48,158 nucleotides of DNA from Psychromonas sp. MB-3u-54 (GCF_002836415.1 NZ_PJBP01000121.1:1-48158), one strand, 5' to 3'. Shown: positions 7,953 through 16,777, numbered from the stretch's first letter. The notes: generated by a model from the letters alone, not told the origin. A program made the numbers and translations.

Positions 7953-8287
7953 AAAGTAGTCAGTTAGGATTTAATCCTGATTATACAAAAGACGCACCAA
8001 CACTCGAACAGATTAGTGGCTTGGTCGGTGATGCTATCCTCGAATTCGGAGTACCCTGGTGCGGCCACTGTCAGGCTGCACGGCCGGCAGTAAAGGAGGG
8101 ACTGAGCGAACATTCGCAGCTGCCTCACATTAAGGTATATGATGGAAAAGGTAAAACTCTGGGTCGTGCATTTCGGGTTAAGCTTTGGCCAACCTTGATT
8201 TTGCTGCATGATGGAACGGAGGTAGCGCGATTGGTCCGGCCTTTGAATGCTGACGAGGTACGCCAGTTGCTCGCACAATGTAAATAA
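7949..8287 (+). CDS. Thioredoxin-like protein with CGHC active site
   Basis: This 112-residue protein is thioredoxin-sized. It carries FGVPWCGHCQAARPAVKEG (about residues 33-51); the CxxC is CGHC, as in protein disulfide isomerases and many thioredoxin-family members, rather than the CGPC of classical thioredoxin. The later KLWPTLILLHDG supplies the cis-proline expected in the fold (about residues 80-91). There is no signal peptide, so it should be cytoplasmic, and the likely job is dithiol-disulfide exchange. Its ATG overlaps the end of a decayed reading frame, so it seems to be the survivor of a two-gene operon. An inverted repeat TGCAGA-N6-TCTGCA lies shortly after its stop. Confidence 0.88.
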   Translation: MKSSQLGFNPDYTKDAPTLEQISGLVGDAILEFGVPWCGHCQAARPAVKEGLSEHSQLPHIKVYDGKGKTLGRAFRVKLWPTLILLHDGTEVARLVRPLNADEVRQLLAQCK

Positions 8288-8566
8288 TTTTATCGTCTCT
8301 ACTGCAGAATTTTATCTGCAAATTGATTGAGTTCACTTTTGTCGGGGGTTTTCTTCACCGCAAGTGAATAAATATATTTGCGGAAGATCACAGATAAATA
8401 CCTTAACATTGTCAGAAAGGTGTAAACTGCGATCCATATCTCATTATTTTTTTAATTGGCATTAAAAAAACCCACAAATTATTGATGTTTAGTTGACCTC
8501 TTTTTTTTTGCCTGTAAAGTGTCATCAGCGTCTACTTCTTTGTTTATTGTCCTTAAAAGGAAAAAT

Positions 8567-8890
8567 ATGCATAAAATCATAAATGTTAAATTGACCTCTA
8601 TTTTTTCCCCAATATGCCAAACGCTGCTTCAGGAGGATGCTCAAAGGCTGAAAACACAACCTGAGAATAAAGACCCGGATAACGCTACTGAATTACTTAT
8701 TATTCGTCTCGACGGGACTATTATTGGTTATGCTACTTTTGACATTGTTGATGATATATATGTCAATATTAATTCACTGCATTTCAGAAAAATCTTTAAA
8801 GATCATTCACTCGGTGAATACTGGTTATCTCGTCAATTAAAGCGCCATCTACGTAATAATACCTATATCAATTTTTTGCTAGCCAGTTAA
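8567..8890 (+). CDS. Small hypothetical protein, possibly GNAT-like
   Basis: ATG 8567 is preferred over an in-frame GTG at 8519 because AAAAGG (8555-8560) lies 6 bases before it; a possible promoter (TTGACC 8493-8498, TAAAGT 8515-8520, 16-base spacing) would start transcription between the two. The 107-residue product contains ELLIIRLDGTIIGYATFDIV followed by IYVNINSLHFRKIFKDHSLG and a helix EYWLSRQLKRHLRNN. The beta-strand, loop and helix order vaguely recalls a truncated GNAT acetyltransferase, but no acetyl-CoA motif is clear. The last 13 codons are the first copy of the 50-bp tandem repeat downstream, so the C-terminus may be recently altered. Confidence 0.6.
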   Translation: MHKIINVKLTSIFSPICQTLLQEDAQRLKTQPENKDPDNATELLIIRLDGTIIGYATFDIVDDIYVNINSLHFRKIFKDHSLGEYWLSRQLKRHLRNNTYINFLLAS

Positions 8891-9250
8891 AAGTGCAAAT
8901 ACGTAATAGTACCTATATCAATTTTTTGCTAGCCAGTTAAAAGTGCAAATACGTAATAGTACCTATATCAATTTTTTGCTAGCCAGTTAAAAGTGCAAAT
9001 ACGTAATAGTACCTATATCAATTTTTTGCTGGCCAGTTAAAGGTATAACAATAACAGCGCTGCACAGTTAAAAGTGCAAATACGCAATAGTACCTATATC
9101 AATTTTTTGCTGGCCAGTTAAAAGTGCAAATACGTAATAATACCTACATCAATTTTTTGCTGGCCAGTTAAAAGTGCAGATACCTAATAATACCTACATC
9201 AATTTTTTTGCTGGTCAGTTAAAGCGATAACAATCACAGCGCTGCACAGA
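8851..9250 (+). repeat. 50-bp tandem repeat array grown from a gene's 3' end
   Basis: The unit begins ACGTAATAGTACCTATATCA, continues through a T run and GCTAGCCAGTTAA, and ends AAGTGCAAAT. Copies start at 8851, 8901, 8951, 9001, 9082, 9132 and 9182; the first three are nearly identical. Copies 4 and 7 end instead in a different tail containing ATAACAAT and the palindrome CAGCGCTG (9055-9062, 9237-9244), so there are two higher-order blocks of four and three units. The first copy overlaps the end of the preceding coding sequence, including its TAA stop. It fills the gap to 9281. Confidence 0.92.
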
Positions 9251-9281
9251 TAAAAACCGCTCAGTTAGTTTTACAAATTGC

Positions 9282-10481
9282 TTATTCCGCCCGCAGCGCT
9301 TCAACCGGATTGAGCCGGGCAGCGCGGCGGGCAGGCAGGACACCGGCAATAAGTCCAATACTGATGGCGATGACTTCCGCCAGAATGACAAAGTTCCATG
9401 AAGTGTGTACAGGCAGCGCAGGTAAACTCAGATGCAGTAGTTGGGCAATACCGATACCCAGTCCCAGCCCGACGAATCCACCGACAGCAGAAAGTACAAT
9501 AGCCTCCCCTAAAAATAAACTGAGTATCTGTGACCGTCGGCCACCTAATGCGCGAATTAAACCGATTTCACTGATCCGTTCATTGACCGCAATAGTCATA
9601 ATAGTAACTATTCCGATCGCACCGACTAATAATGAGATACCGCCAATGGCACCAACGGCAAAGGTCAGCACATTCAATACCGACCCCAGCACCTCGAGCA
9701 TCTGCTGCTGCGTAGTAATAGTGACATCATCCCTGCCATGTCGCTCTGCGAGGATTTTTTTTATACCCGCGACCACTGTTTCAATGGCAGTATTATCATC
9801 ATAAAGCAGATCCACTTCATGCAGAGTCTCACGGTTAAATAAACTTAAGGCGCGGGATGCTGGAATATAAACGGTATCATCGAGATCAAATCCCAATACG
9901 TTACCTTTTGACTCCATCACACCAATAATACGAAAACGATTCCCCCCTACCGTAATGCGTTTTCCTAAAGGATTTAAATCGTCAAATAATTCATATTTGA
10001 GTTTACTGCCGAGTACGGCAAAAGCGCGCGGAGCAGTGGGATCATCATCGGGCAGAAAATGGCCTGACTTAATGCTCATTTGAAAAGCTTCCGGCATTTG
10101 TGAGCCAGCACCATAAACAGTAGTACGGCGACTGCGGTTACCCGCTTCCACCTCGGCATTGCCCTGTACAAAAGCCACTACGGCTCGCGCATAGGGTAGC
10201 CGTTTAAGTGCCTGCGCATCTTCAATAGTTAATGGTCTTTCGGTACCAAACACTCCCATACTGATCCCGCCGGTTGTCGCTTTCCCTGGATTGATGGCCA
10301 CCAGATTAGTACCAAACTGGGTAAATTCCGCCAGTACAAACTGATGGACTCCTTCGCCGATAGAGGTTAACAGGACAACCGCAGCAACGCCCACTGCAAT
10401 ACCTAACGCAGATAAAAAACTGCGCAGACGATGTGCAATCAGAGATGAGGTGGTTAAATGGAGAAGGTCGCGCAGTCGCAT
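9282..10481 (-). CDS. ABC transporter permease, MacB/FtsX type (second permease)
   Basis: The 399-residue protein has the MacB-type layout: one N-terminal membrane span (about residues 17-40, RSFLSALGIAVGVAAVVLL), a large periplasmic domain, then three C-terminal spans (about 268-295, 322-347, 362-388) with the FtsX signature NERISEIGLIRALGGRRSQI before the penultimate span. Such permeases do not import solutes; they couple cytoplasmic ATP hydrolysis to periplasmic work such as lipoprotein, peptide or drug extrusion. It is the last gene of a four-gene minus-strand operon, 3 bases after its paralogous partner, suggesting the two permeases form a heterodimer. The ATPase is a separate protein rather than fused as in MacB. 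Confidence 0.9.
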   Translation of the reverse strand: MRLRDLLHLTTSSLIAHRLRSFLSALGIAVGVAAVVLLTSIGEGVHQFVLAEFTQFGTNLVAINPGKATTGGISMGVFGTERPLTIEDAQALKRLPYARAVVAFVQGNAEVEAGNRSRRTTVYGAGSQMPEAFQMSIKSGHFLPDDDPTAPRAFAVLGSKLKYELFDDLNPLGKRITVGGNRFRIIGVMESKGNVLGFDLDDTVYIPASRALSLFNRETLHEVDLLYDDNTAIETVVAGIKKILAERHGRDDVTITTQQQMLEVLGSVLNVLTFAVGAIGGISLLVGAIGIVTIMTIAVNERISEIGLIRALGGRRSQILSLFLGEAIVLSAVGGFVGLGLGIGIAQLLHLSLPALPVHTSWNFVILAEVIAISIGLIAGVLPARRAARLNPVEALRAE

Positions 10482-10484
10482 AAT

Positions 10485-11699
10485 CTATTTCCCCGTCAGG
10501 GCGAGAACAGGATCCAGGCGCGCGGCTTGTCGTGCCGGCAGTAAACTAAAAATAAATCCGGCCAACAGACTGACGGCAACCGCAGTCGATACCGCCCAAA
10601 GCGGGGCGTAGGCAGGCAGAGCAGGAAAAACCAGCCTGATGACAACACAACCGAGTTCACCCAATAATACACCGAGCATTGCGCCGAAGGTCGATAACAT
10701 AATGGCTTCGAATAAAATCAGGTGCAGAATCTGCCGCTGAGGTGCACCCAGTGCTTTTAATAAACCAATTTCTGCCGTACGTTGAGAGACGGCGACCAGC
10801 ATTACATTCATAATTAAAATACCGGCGACAGCGAGGCTGATTGCCGCAATACCGCCGATAGCATAAGTCAGTGCGCCTAATATACGATCAAAGGTTTTCA
10901 GAACCGCATCCTGAGTAATCACAGTCACATCACGTTTGCCCTGATGACGCTCTTTTAATATTTCAATGGTGGATTGTTTGACTGACTCAATGGCAGAACG
11001 GGTTTTGACTTCCAACAGAATACGAAACAGTGAAGCGCTGTTAAATAATTGCTGTGCAGATGCCACCGGAATAATAATAGTATCCTGCACATCCACACCA
11101 ATAGATCGCCCTTCCGATGCCATAATTCCGATCACTCGAAAACGCCGATCACCCAGACGTATCCATTGACCGACTGCGGCTTGTGCTGCAAATAGTTGAT
11201 CTCTTATATTACGGCCAATCACACAAACCGGTGTAGCACGATCCAAGTCGCCGGCAGGTAAAAAACGCCCCTGTGCCAGCTGCCAATGGCGAATATTTAA
11301 CAGCTCAGCATTACTGCCAATAATGGGCACTTCACGTGAACGCCCCTGAAAACTGGCATTAATCGAACCTATGCTGATCGGCGCTATACGGCGAATATTA
11401 GTATTACGGGTTAATACCTGCGCATCATCCAGAGTCAGATCTCGGGGGGTAGTGCCCACCATAGCAACTGGATTAAGACCTGATGTTTCAGAATAGCCGG
11501 GGAAAACAATCACCAGATTGGTGCCTAATGAGCTAAACTCATTGCTGACATAACGCCGGGCCCCCTCCCCCAAAGCGGTTAACATAATGACCGAGGCAAC
11601 ACCGATAGCCATCGCCATTAACATCAATATTGTCCGGGTTGGGAACCCCGTCAGGGCGCGCCAGGAAAAACCGGTAATATCACGCAGCGCCGTTTTCAT
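10485..11699 (-). CDS. ABC transporter permease, MacB/FtsX type (first permease)
   Basis: This 404-residue paralogue of the next gene has the same one-plus-three span layout. The N-terminal span is near residues 21-45 (TRTILMLMAMAIGVASVIMLTA) and the C-terminal spans begin near residue 272 (IGGIAAISLAVAGILIMNVMLV), with the FtsX motif RTAEIGLLKALGAPQRQI after it. The periplasmic domain carries the MacB_PCD features SLGTNLVIVFPG and GRFL. It overlaps the ATPase gene by 4 bases and precedes the second permease by 3 bases, so stoichiometric production is likely. A heterodimeric permease driven by the adjacent ATPase is the best model; the substrate is unknown. Confidence 0.9.
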   Translation of the reverse strand: MKTALRDITGFSWRALTGFPTRTILMLMAMAIGVASVIMLTALGEGARRYVSNEFSSLGTNLVIVFPGYSETSGLNPVAMVGTTPRDLTLDDAQVLTRNTNIRRIAPISIGSINASFQGRSREVPIIGSNAELLNIRHWQLAQGRFLPAGDLDRATPVCVIGRNIRDQLFAAQAAVGQWIRLGDRRFRVIGIMASEGRSIGVDVQDTIIIPVASAQQLFNSASLFRILLEVKTRSAIESVKQSTIEILKERHQGKRDVTVITQDAVLKTFDRILGALTYAIGGIAAISLAVAGILIMNVMLVAVSQRTAEIGLLKALGAPQRQILHLILFEAIMLSTFGAMLGVLLGELGCVVIRLVFPALPAYAPLWAVSTAVAVSLLAGFIFSLLPARQAARLDPVLALTGK

Positions 11700-12415
11700 A
11701 AACTTGCCTGAGATAAGGTTTGATCTGATTCAATACGACCATCAAGCATTTTTAACTGCCGCGTTGCCCGCTCTCCAATATTGTTATCATGAGTCACTAT
11801 AATGACCGTGATCCCCTGCCGGTTAAGCTGCTCGAGAATATTAATGACATCCTGACCGGATTTTTGATCCAGATTACCCGTCGGTTCATCAGCCAGTAAT
11901 ATTTTCGGCTGCATAATCGTTGCACGGGCAATCGCAACACGTTGGCGCTGCCCGCCGGAAAGTTGATCGGGTCTATGCTGAGCACGATCGGCCAAGTCCA
12001 TTTCCGTGATCGCTTTATTAACCAGAGGGAGGCGCTGATCTGGCTCAGTACCTGCGAGCATCAAAGGTAGCTCAACATTCTGTGCAGCGGTTAATCGGGG
12101 GATCAGGTGAAAGGACTGAAAAATAAAACCGATGGTTTTGTTGCGGGTGGCAGCCTGCTCGTTATCCGGCAGTGCAGTAACATCCTGCTGGTTTAATAGA
12201 TAAGTGCCTTCCGTTGCGCTATCCAGCAGGCCGATTAAATTCAGCAGGGTTGATTTCCCTGAACCCGAAGGCCCCATAATAGAAATATATTCACCCGCGA
12301 CAATGGACAGATTAATATCATCGAGGGCATGCACCTTTTGCTCGCCAACCAGAAAGTCACGATGAATATTGTTTAACTCAATCATGTTTAATTGCATAGT
12401 GCTTAATTCAATCAT
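11696..12415 (-). CDS. ABC transporter ATPase, MacB/LolD type
   Basis: From ATG 12415 the product has 239 residues with every nucleotide-binding motif: Walker [11 protein letters not shown]-loop FIFQSFHL, signature [14 protein letters not shown], Walker [13 protein letters not shown] and switch histidine in VTHD. The phrasing matches the LolD/MacB/FtsE class that drives FtsX-type permeases. A longer frame reaches 12466 but would overlap the adaptor gene by 59 bases; ATG 12415 overlaps it by 8. A further start at 12385 (MIELNNIH) matches family N-termini, and the stretch between repeats the same ATGATTGA-TTAA sequence, so the exact start is uncertain. It overlaps the permease downstream by 4 bases. 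Confidence 0.92.
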   Translation of the reverse strand: MIELSTMQLNMIELNNIHRDFLVGEQKVHALDDINLSIVAGEYISIMGPSGSGKSTLLNLIGLLDSATEGTYLLNQQDVTALPDNEQAATRNKTIGFIFQSFHLIPRLTAAQNVELPLMLAGTEPDQRLPLVNKAITEMDLADRAQHRPDQLSGGQRQRVAIARATIMQPKILLADEPTGNLDQKSGQDVINILEQLNRQGITVIIVTHDNNIGERATRQLKMLDGRIESDQTLSQASL

Positions 12416-13559
12416 CTTTACGTTCAACAATAGCACGGGCACCCTTCTCGACACCTTCCCGCTCAATTGAAGTCACCAGCCGTTCACCGGCAGCAACCCC
12501 GTCAAGCACTTCCGTATAACTCCAATTGCTTATACCGATTTTGATCTTTCGTTGTTCAAGCAATCCATTATCTTTTAAAATCAGTATATTGTTACGGTCG
12601 AACAGTGCCGCAGTGGGAATACGCAGGACGTTTTCACGTTGCTCAAGAATAACTTCGGCATCGGCACTGTAACCGGGCAGCATATTGTCAGTATTATCGA
12701 GATTGATAAATTCAACTTCTATTTCAACCGTGCGCGACTGTTTCTCCAGATCCAACACATAATCAGCAACCCGGCGCACTCGACCGGCAAATGTTCTGCC
12801 CGCAAAAGCATCCAATGAAATATGAGCAGGCATTTGCGGGCGAATCTGCGGTGCATCGACTTCATCAATGGGCGCGGAGACATACAGGCAGCTGTAATCA
12901 ATCAAATCAATCGCCGGCAAAGTCGCAACACCAATCGGCGAAGGGGTTAGATACTCCCCCACTTCACCATTCACTTCAGCAACGCGCCCGCTAAAAGGTG
13001 CATTTAAGCGGGTGCGTGCCAGCGCGGCGTGGGTTGCATCAATTTTTGACTGGCTCACTTTGACCGAGGTCTGCGCAGCTTCGCATGCTGCAAGCTTAGC
13101 GTTCGCTGCGCTTTCGGCCTGGTCGACACTCTCCGCAGAGACCATATTTTTGGAGAACAAAGTGCGCAGGCGAAATGCTTCACGTTTGGCAAGATCGCCA
13201 ATAATACAGGCCTCGCGCACCAGAGCCTCTGTTCGGTCACTCTCATACTGAGCCAGTGTGACCTGTGCCTGAAGATCATCATTCCATATTTCCAGCAGCA
13301 GTTGCCCGGCTTTGACCCGATCCCCCTCTTTAACCAGCAGATTTTCAATCTGGCCACCGATCGAGGGTGAAAGTCGCGCACGCTGGCAGGCCTTGAGCGT
13401 TCCCGCGCGCGTATTGGTAATAGTTGCCAGTACTTCGCCCTTGGTTACTTCCTGTACCACAACCGCGATCGGGCGGGGACGTTTGAGATAAACAATAAGC
13501 ACAACAATGGCAACAATAATCAGCACACTGATAATGAGCAGGCGATGTTTTTTTAGCAT
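12408..13559 (-). CDS. Periplasmic adaptor (HlyD/MacA-type membrane fusion protein)
   Basis: The 383-residue protein has an N-terminal membrane anchor (about residues 6-25, RLLIISVLIIVAIVVLIVYL) and the two halves of a lipoyl/barrel-sandwich domain (VKEGDRVKAGQLLLEI near residue 77; RTRLNAPFSGRVAEVNGEVGE near 177). A helical hairpin lies between them and a beta-barrel follows. This is the adaptor that links an inner-membrane ABC permease to an outer-membrane channel of the TolC family. It leads the four-gene operon adaptor-ATPase-permease-permease. No TolC gene is present, so a channel encoded elsewhere is presumed. Regulation is not evident; the upstream 220 bases hold no clear operator. Confidence 0.9.
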   Translation of the reverse strand: MLKKHRLLIISVLIIVAIVVLIVYLKRPRPIAVVVQEVTKGEVLATITNTRAGTLKACQRARLSPSIGGQIENLLVKEGDRVKAGQLLLEIWNDDLQAQVTLAQYESDRTEALVREACIIGDLAKREAFRLRTLFSKNMVSAESVDQAESAANAKLAACEAAQTSVKVSQSKIDATHAALARTRLNAPFSGRVAEVNGEVGEYLTPSPIGVATLPAIDLIDYSCLYVSAPIDEVDAPQIRPQMPAHISLDAFAGRTFAGRVRRVADYVLDLEKQSRTVEIEVEFINLDNTDNMLPGYSADAEVILEQRENVLRIPTAALFDRNNILILKDNGLLEQRKIKIGISNWSYTEVLDGVAAGERLVTSIEREGVEKGARAIVERKDD

Positions 13560-13782
13560 GAAAAGATCCCGGTTATTTTTGCAGGAAAATTATTTATTGT
13601 GTTTATTAATCCGGACTGGATTAACTTATGCTCAGCGAAAAATAATAACAACTTGATTAATCAAAGCGCTATCAGCTGCACCTAATAAGGTTGAAATACT
13701 CAAAATCCCTTCAACTGAGTGTGCCTTCAGGCGATCCGCAGACCATTCTAAATATAGATCTAAAACAGCAATAGTGACAATA

Positions 13783-14086
13783 AGGCGATAGGGCGATAAA
13801 GCGATAAGGCGAAAAGGCGAAAAGGCGAAAAGGCGAAAAGGCGATAAGGCAATAAGGCAATAAGGCAATAAGGCAATAAGGCGATAAGGCGATAAGGCGA
13901 TAAGGCGATAAGGCGATAAAGCGATAAAGCGATAAAGCGATAAAGCGAGAAGGCGATAAAGCGATAAAGCGATAAAACGATAAAGCGATAAAGCGATAAA
14001 ACGAGAAGGCGATAAGGCGAAAAGGCTATAAAGCGATAAAGCGATAAAGCGAAAAGGCGAAAAGGCGAAAAGGCTATAAAACGATA
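13783..14086. repeat. Octanucleotide minisatellite, 38 in-phase units
   Basis: From 13783 to 14086 the sequence divides exactly into 38 units of 8 bp with no phase break. Variants are AGGCGATA, AAGCGATA, AGGCGAAA, AGGCAATA, AAACGATA, AAGCGAGA, AAACGAGA, AGGCTATA and one GGGCGATA. Identical variants cluster (four AGGCGAAA, then four AGGCAATA, then five AGGCGATA), the pattern left by local unit duplication. It lies between the ABC operon and the first porin. A minus-strand open frame that enters it (13632-13868) is mostly repeat translation. Confidence 0.97.
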
Positions 14087-14228
14087 AGTGCGGAGTGTTA
14101 TAGCAAAAAAACTAAAGTGACAATGAGACGGTAAAGCGAAATGTTTTAGTAAAAAAGCTAAAAAGGGCGAATAACGGGCAGATAGATAACCAAGACTGAG
14201 ATAGAAAATAGTCTGTTTAAAGGCAGAA

Positions 14229-14363
14229 ATGAATAAAAAAAAGTGGATTTGGCAAATAGGGTATCAAATAGCAGCGCTGCTGTTTGAGTCATATTGTCCT
14301 AAAAGAGCACAAATTAATCCTATTGTCGTAATAAAAAGGAAATACAGCGCTTATATTTTATGA
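14229..14363 (+). CDS. Possible 44-residue basic peptide
   Basis: An ATG at 14229 lies 5 bases after AAAGG (14219-14223) and opens a 44-codon frame. The translation is basic with a hydrophobic middle (MNKKKWIWQIGYQIAALLF, then SYCPKRAQIN and a basic tail). It sits in an otherwise empty stretch between the octamer array and the porin leader. I do not recognise it, and chance cannot be excluded. The rest of 14087-14490 shows nothing identifiable. Confidence 0.25.
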   Translation: MNKKKWIWQIGYQIAALLFESYCPKRAQINPIVVIKRKYSAYIL

Positions 14364-14527
14364 CTAATTAAAACATTAGAAAGGGGGGAATAAGTAAAAA
14401 TGCTGTTTTTATGACCTAAAGCACTGCGAAAAGCTCTTTTTTTGATTGAATTTTGACCTAGGTGGGGTTTTGTAGCCTTATTATTGATAGTTCAAGTTGC
14501 AGCTATCCATAATTAACCCTGATATTT

Positions 14528-14543
14528 TGTGGCCTTGCTCACA
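14528..14543. promoter_or_regulatory. CRP-like site in porin 1 leader
   Basis: TGTGG-N6-TCACA differs at one position from the CRP half-site consensus TGTGA-N6-TCACA. The second porin copy retains only the TCACA half at the equivalent place (about 16593). CRP control of a porin for sugars is plausible, but the assignment rests on this match alone. Confidence 0.35.
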
Positions 14544-14746
14544 CACCAGAAAGTAAAACTGCAAAACAGCTCACAAAAAAAGATGCAAACGCAATTTCTA
14601 GTTTGCGCAGTCAATTTTTATTAGATATCTTGAATTCAGAAAAGTTCAAAAATAATACAAATAAACAACAATATAATAATACAAAAAAAAATTACACAAC
14701 ACCTGAATCACTCAGGTATCTATGATAAAAAAGGAAATTAACTAAC

Positions 14747-15703
14747 ATGAAAAAATCTATTTTAGCTTCAAGCATCCTGGCTTTATTGGTAGCATCTGCA
14801 GCAAACGCAGGTCAAACATTTGATACTGCAGCAGGTTCTTTATCAATCGGTGGTGATGTTGAATTCAATTACGAATCTAACAATACTTCAAACTTAACTT
14901 CAGGTGGTGATGTCACTATCGTTGTAAAAGGTGAGCGTTTACTAGACAACAACGCATATGCTGGATTTTCTGTAGCTACTGAAGCTGGATTAGATGGTAA
15001 CGTTACTTTTGATGACCGTAAATTTGTTATCGGTCAGAAAAATGATTGGAGCTTAGCGTTAGGCGCTTTTGAAGCAACTAACCTTTCACCTGCTGGCGCA
15101 GATATGTCTTTAACAACTTCTGGCGCGGTATCAGGTTACAATGGCGGCAAAGCGCGCGGCCGTGCTGCAGGTTCTGAACAAACTCAAGTCACTTTCAATA
15201 AAGAGGCCGGTGCACTAGGTTATGAATTAACAGCTTCAAGCCAAGATTCAGGTGATCTTGTTATTCTTCGTCCTATAGTGACTTACTCTGCAGCTAAATT
15301 CTCTCTTGCTGTAGGCGCTGAAGTTCCTGTAGTTGATACTCAAGATCATGCAGACTGGACTGGTTATGCTGCAACAGGAACTTTTGAAGCATCTGATATG
15401 GTAAGCATCACATTACGTGCTGCTACTCGTAGCGGTACTGAATTTGATACTGTTACTTCTACTATTGTTGCAGCTGATAATATGACCGCTGGTGTTGGTG
15501 TTGGTATACAGAACTTCTACTTAGGTGCTGAATTAAACGATAACAGTACTGATACTGAAACAAGTCTTTATACTGCATACAAAATCCCAGCTATTATGGA
15601 TATTGATAACCTAGATTTCCACTTAGGTGCTGGATATGCATTCGCCCCAGATTCAGCTAACGATGTTACTACTGTTAAATTTCGTGTTAAATACATCTTC
15701 TAA
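14747..15703 (+). CDS. Outer-membrane porin-like beta-barrel protein 1
   Basis: The 318-residue protein has a typical signal peptide (MKKSILASSILALLVASAANA, cleavage after residue 21), then alternating amphipathic strands and a C-terminal strand KFRVKYIF ending in phenylalanine, the recognition signal for outer-membrane barrel assembly. It lacks cysteine and is rich in Gly, Thr, Asn and Asp, as expected for a general or carbohydrate porin; I cannot assign a substrate. AAGGA lies 11 bases before the ATG, and a small hairpin (ACCTGA..TCAGGT, 14701-14717) precedes it, conserved in the second copy. It is monocistronic with its own terminator and is paralogous to the gene at 16778. Confidence 0.85.
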   Translation: MKKSILASSILALLVASAANAGQTFDTAAGSLSIGGDVEFNYESNNTSNLTSGGDVTIVVKGERLLDNNAYAGFSVATEAGLDGNVTFDDRKFVIGQKNDWSLALGAFEATNLSPAGADMSLTTSGAVSGYNGGKARGRAAGSEQTQVTFNKEAGALGYELTASSQDSGDLVILRPIVTYSAAKFSLAVGAEVPVVDTQDHADWTGYAATGTFEASDMVSITLRAATRSGTEFDTVTSTIVAADNMTAGVGVGIQNFYLGAELNDNSTDTETSLYTAYKIPAIMDIDNLDFHLGAGYAFAPDSANDVTTVKFRVKYIF

Positions 15704-15736
15704 TTTAGCGGCTTAGCCGATAAACAGATTAAATAA

Positions 15737-15767
15737 TAAAAACCTCACTTCGGTGGGGTTTTTTTAT
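15737..15767 (+). terminator. Terminator of porin 1
   Basis: AACCTCAC (15741-15748) and GTGGGGTT (15753-15760) form a stem closed by a TTCG tetraloop, with an A run before and seven T around the end. The same structure follows porin 2. Confidence 0.93.
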
Positions 15768-16119
15768 GCCTGAATTTTCAAAAAAAATCAGCACCCACCA
15801 TAACCCGGTTTTCTATTGGTAAGTGCGCTATTCGGCGTTTACAAAAAATAGCTTTTATCCGTAATCTAATACCAAATCCATTAATTTTCTGCTTATTTCT
15901 GCTTGTTAAAACACCTTCTAGCTCGACATAAAACCACGTTTTATTCTTTGCTTCATAACATCCTGTTATTCACCCTTTCTTGGCCAGCTGGAGCTGTTCA
16001 CAATAGAGTTACCTACTATTTTTTGAAATTAGAACAACTCGTTACTGCAATCAATGCCTTGCTTTCATGAATTTTTCCTGAGTCTACATAGATCACTTAA
16101 TGAGTGGCATTGGTATCAG

Positions 16120-16453
16120 AAGGACTGCGAAATTATCAGCGGAAATAAGTGGTGGTGGTTGCTATTGCCTATGCACAATTGACCTATGTTATGCGCTAAT
16201 AGGATTATATTCTGCCGATGTTGGTTTATTCGTTATTTGGCAGTTCTCGGTAATTAATAGCGGGTCCGATGCAGCGACTTGTGCGGTTATTGTGGCAGTT
16301 TCCCCCCTTAGCACAGTTAAGGATTGGCGAGGGGTTATGACCATAACAAGTCTTTGGGGTTTGCTTGGCAGTAGATTTAGGCTTGGCATGCTAGCCTACT
16401 TTCTATCCAACCCCATTTTAATAGGACTGTTATATGGCGGATTGCACGCATAA
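16120..16453 (+). pseudogene. Remnant of a SulP-type anion transporter gene
   Basis: This stretch is recognisably related to the SulP gene at 19654. Shared DNA includes GTGGCTATTGCCTATGC-like, CCGATGTTGGTTTAT, GGCAGTTC-CGG-AATTAATAG and CCGATGC-GC-AC-TGTGC segments, and the protein keeps SDAATCAVI, LGSRFRLGMLA and NPILIGLL. It has lost the start, carries small deletions and frameshifts, and stops after the fifth or so membrane segment (TAA 16451-16453), about one third of the family length. It lies between the two porin copies. The flanks 15776-16120 and 16454-16534 show no gene. Confidence 0.8.
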
Positions 16454-16777
16454 AAGACTCAGTGTGCATTTTAGCCATAATCTTAAGCACTCTGAAAAAC
16501 TCTTATATTGTCTCAGTTTTGCTTTGCGCAGGCCGATTATTTGTTGTTTAAGTTGCAGCTACTCATAATTAATCCTGATTTTTGCAGGATTGCTCACATT
16601 TTGGACAGTAAAACTGTAAAACAGTTCACAAAAAAACATAGAAATACAATTTCTAATTTGCACGGCCAATTCTTATTAGATATCTTAAGTCAAGAAAAGA
16701 TCAGTAACAAAGCAAAAAAAAATCAAACAAACCCTGGATAACTCAGGTATCTATGATAACTAAGGAAAGTAAAAATT

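Noticed and set aside
8851-9250. Repeats as a CRISPR array or integron attC sites
   Set aside because: Units are head-to-tail without unique spacers, and no cas genes are present. GTTAAA and ATAAC motifs occur, but no proper attC core pair (RYYYAAC/GTTRRRY) or cassette structure was found.
9310-9804. 164-codon plus-strand frame antisense to the permease gene
   Set aside because: The permease on the minus strand has clear family motifs; the antisense frame has biased composition and no recognisable domain.
11331-11340. TTCACGTGAA palindrome inside a permease gene as a further parS site
   Set aside because: Only the inner 10 bases match; all six outer positions of the 16-bp consensus differ.
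13632-13868. Minus-strand open frame with repeated LSPFRL / LSPYRL residues, looking like a membrane protein
   Set aside because: About half of it is translation of the 8-bp repeat array; the remaining 40 codons match nothing I know. It is probably a by-product of the repeat.
16508-16741. 77-codon open frame before porin 2
   Set aside because: It lies in the duplicated leader, and its counterpart before porin 1 is not open, so it is not conserved as coding.
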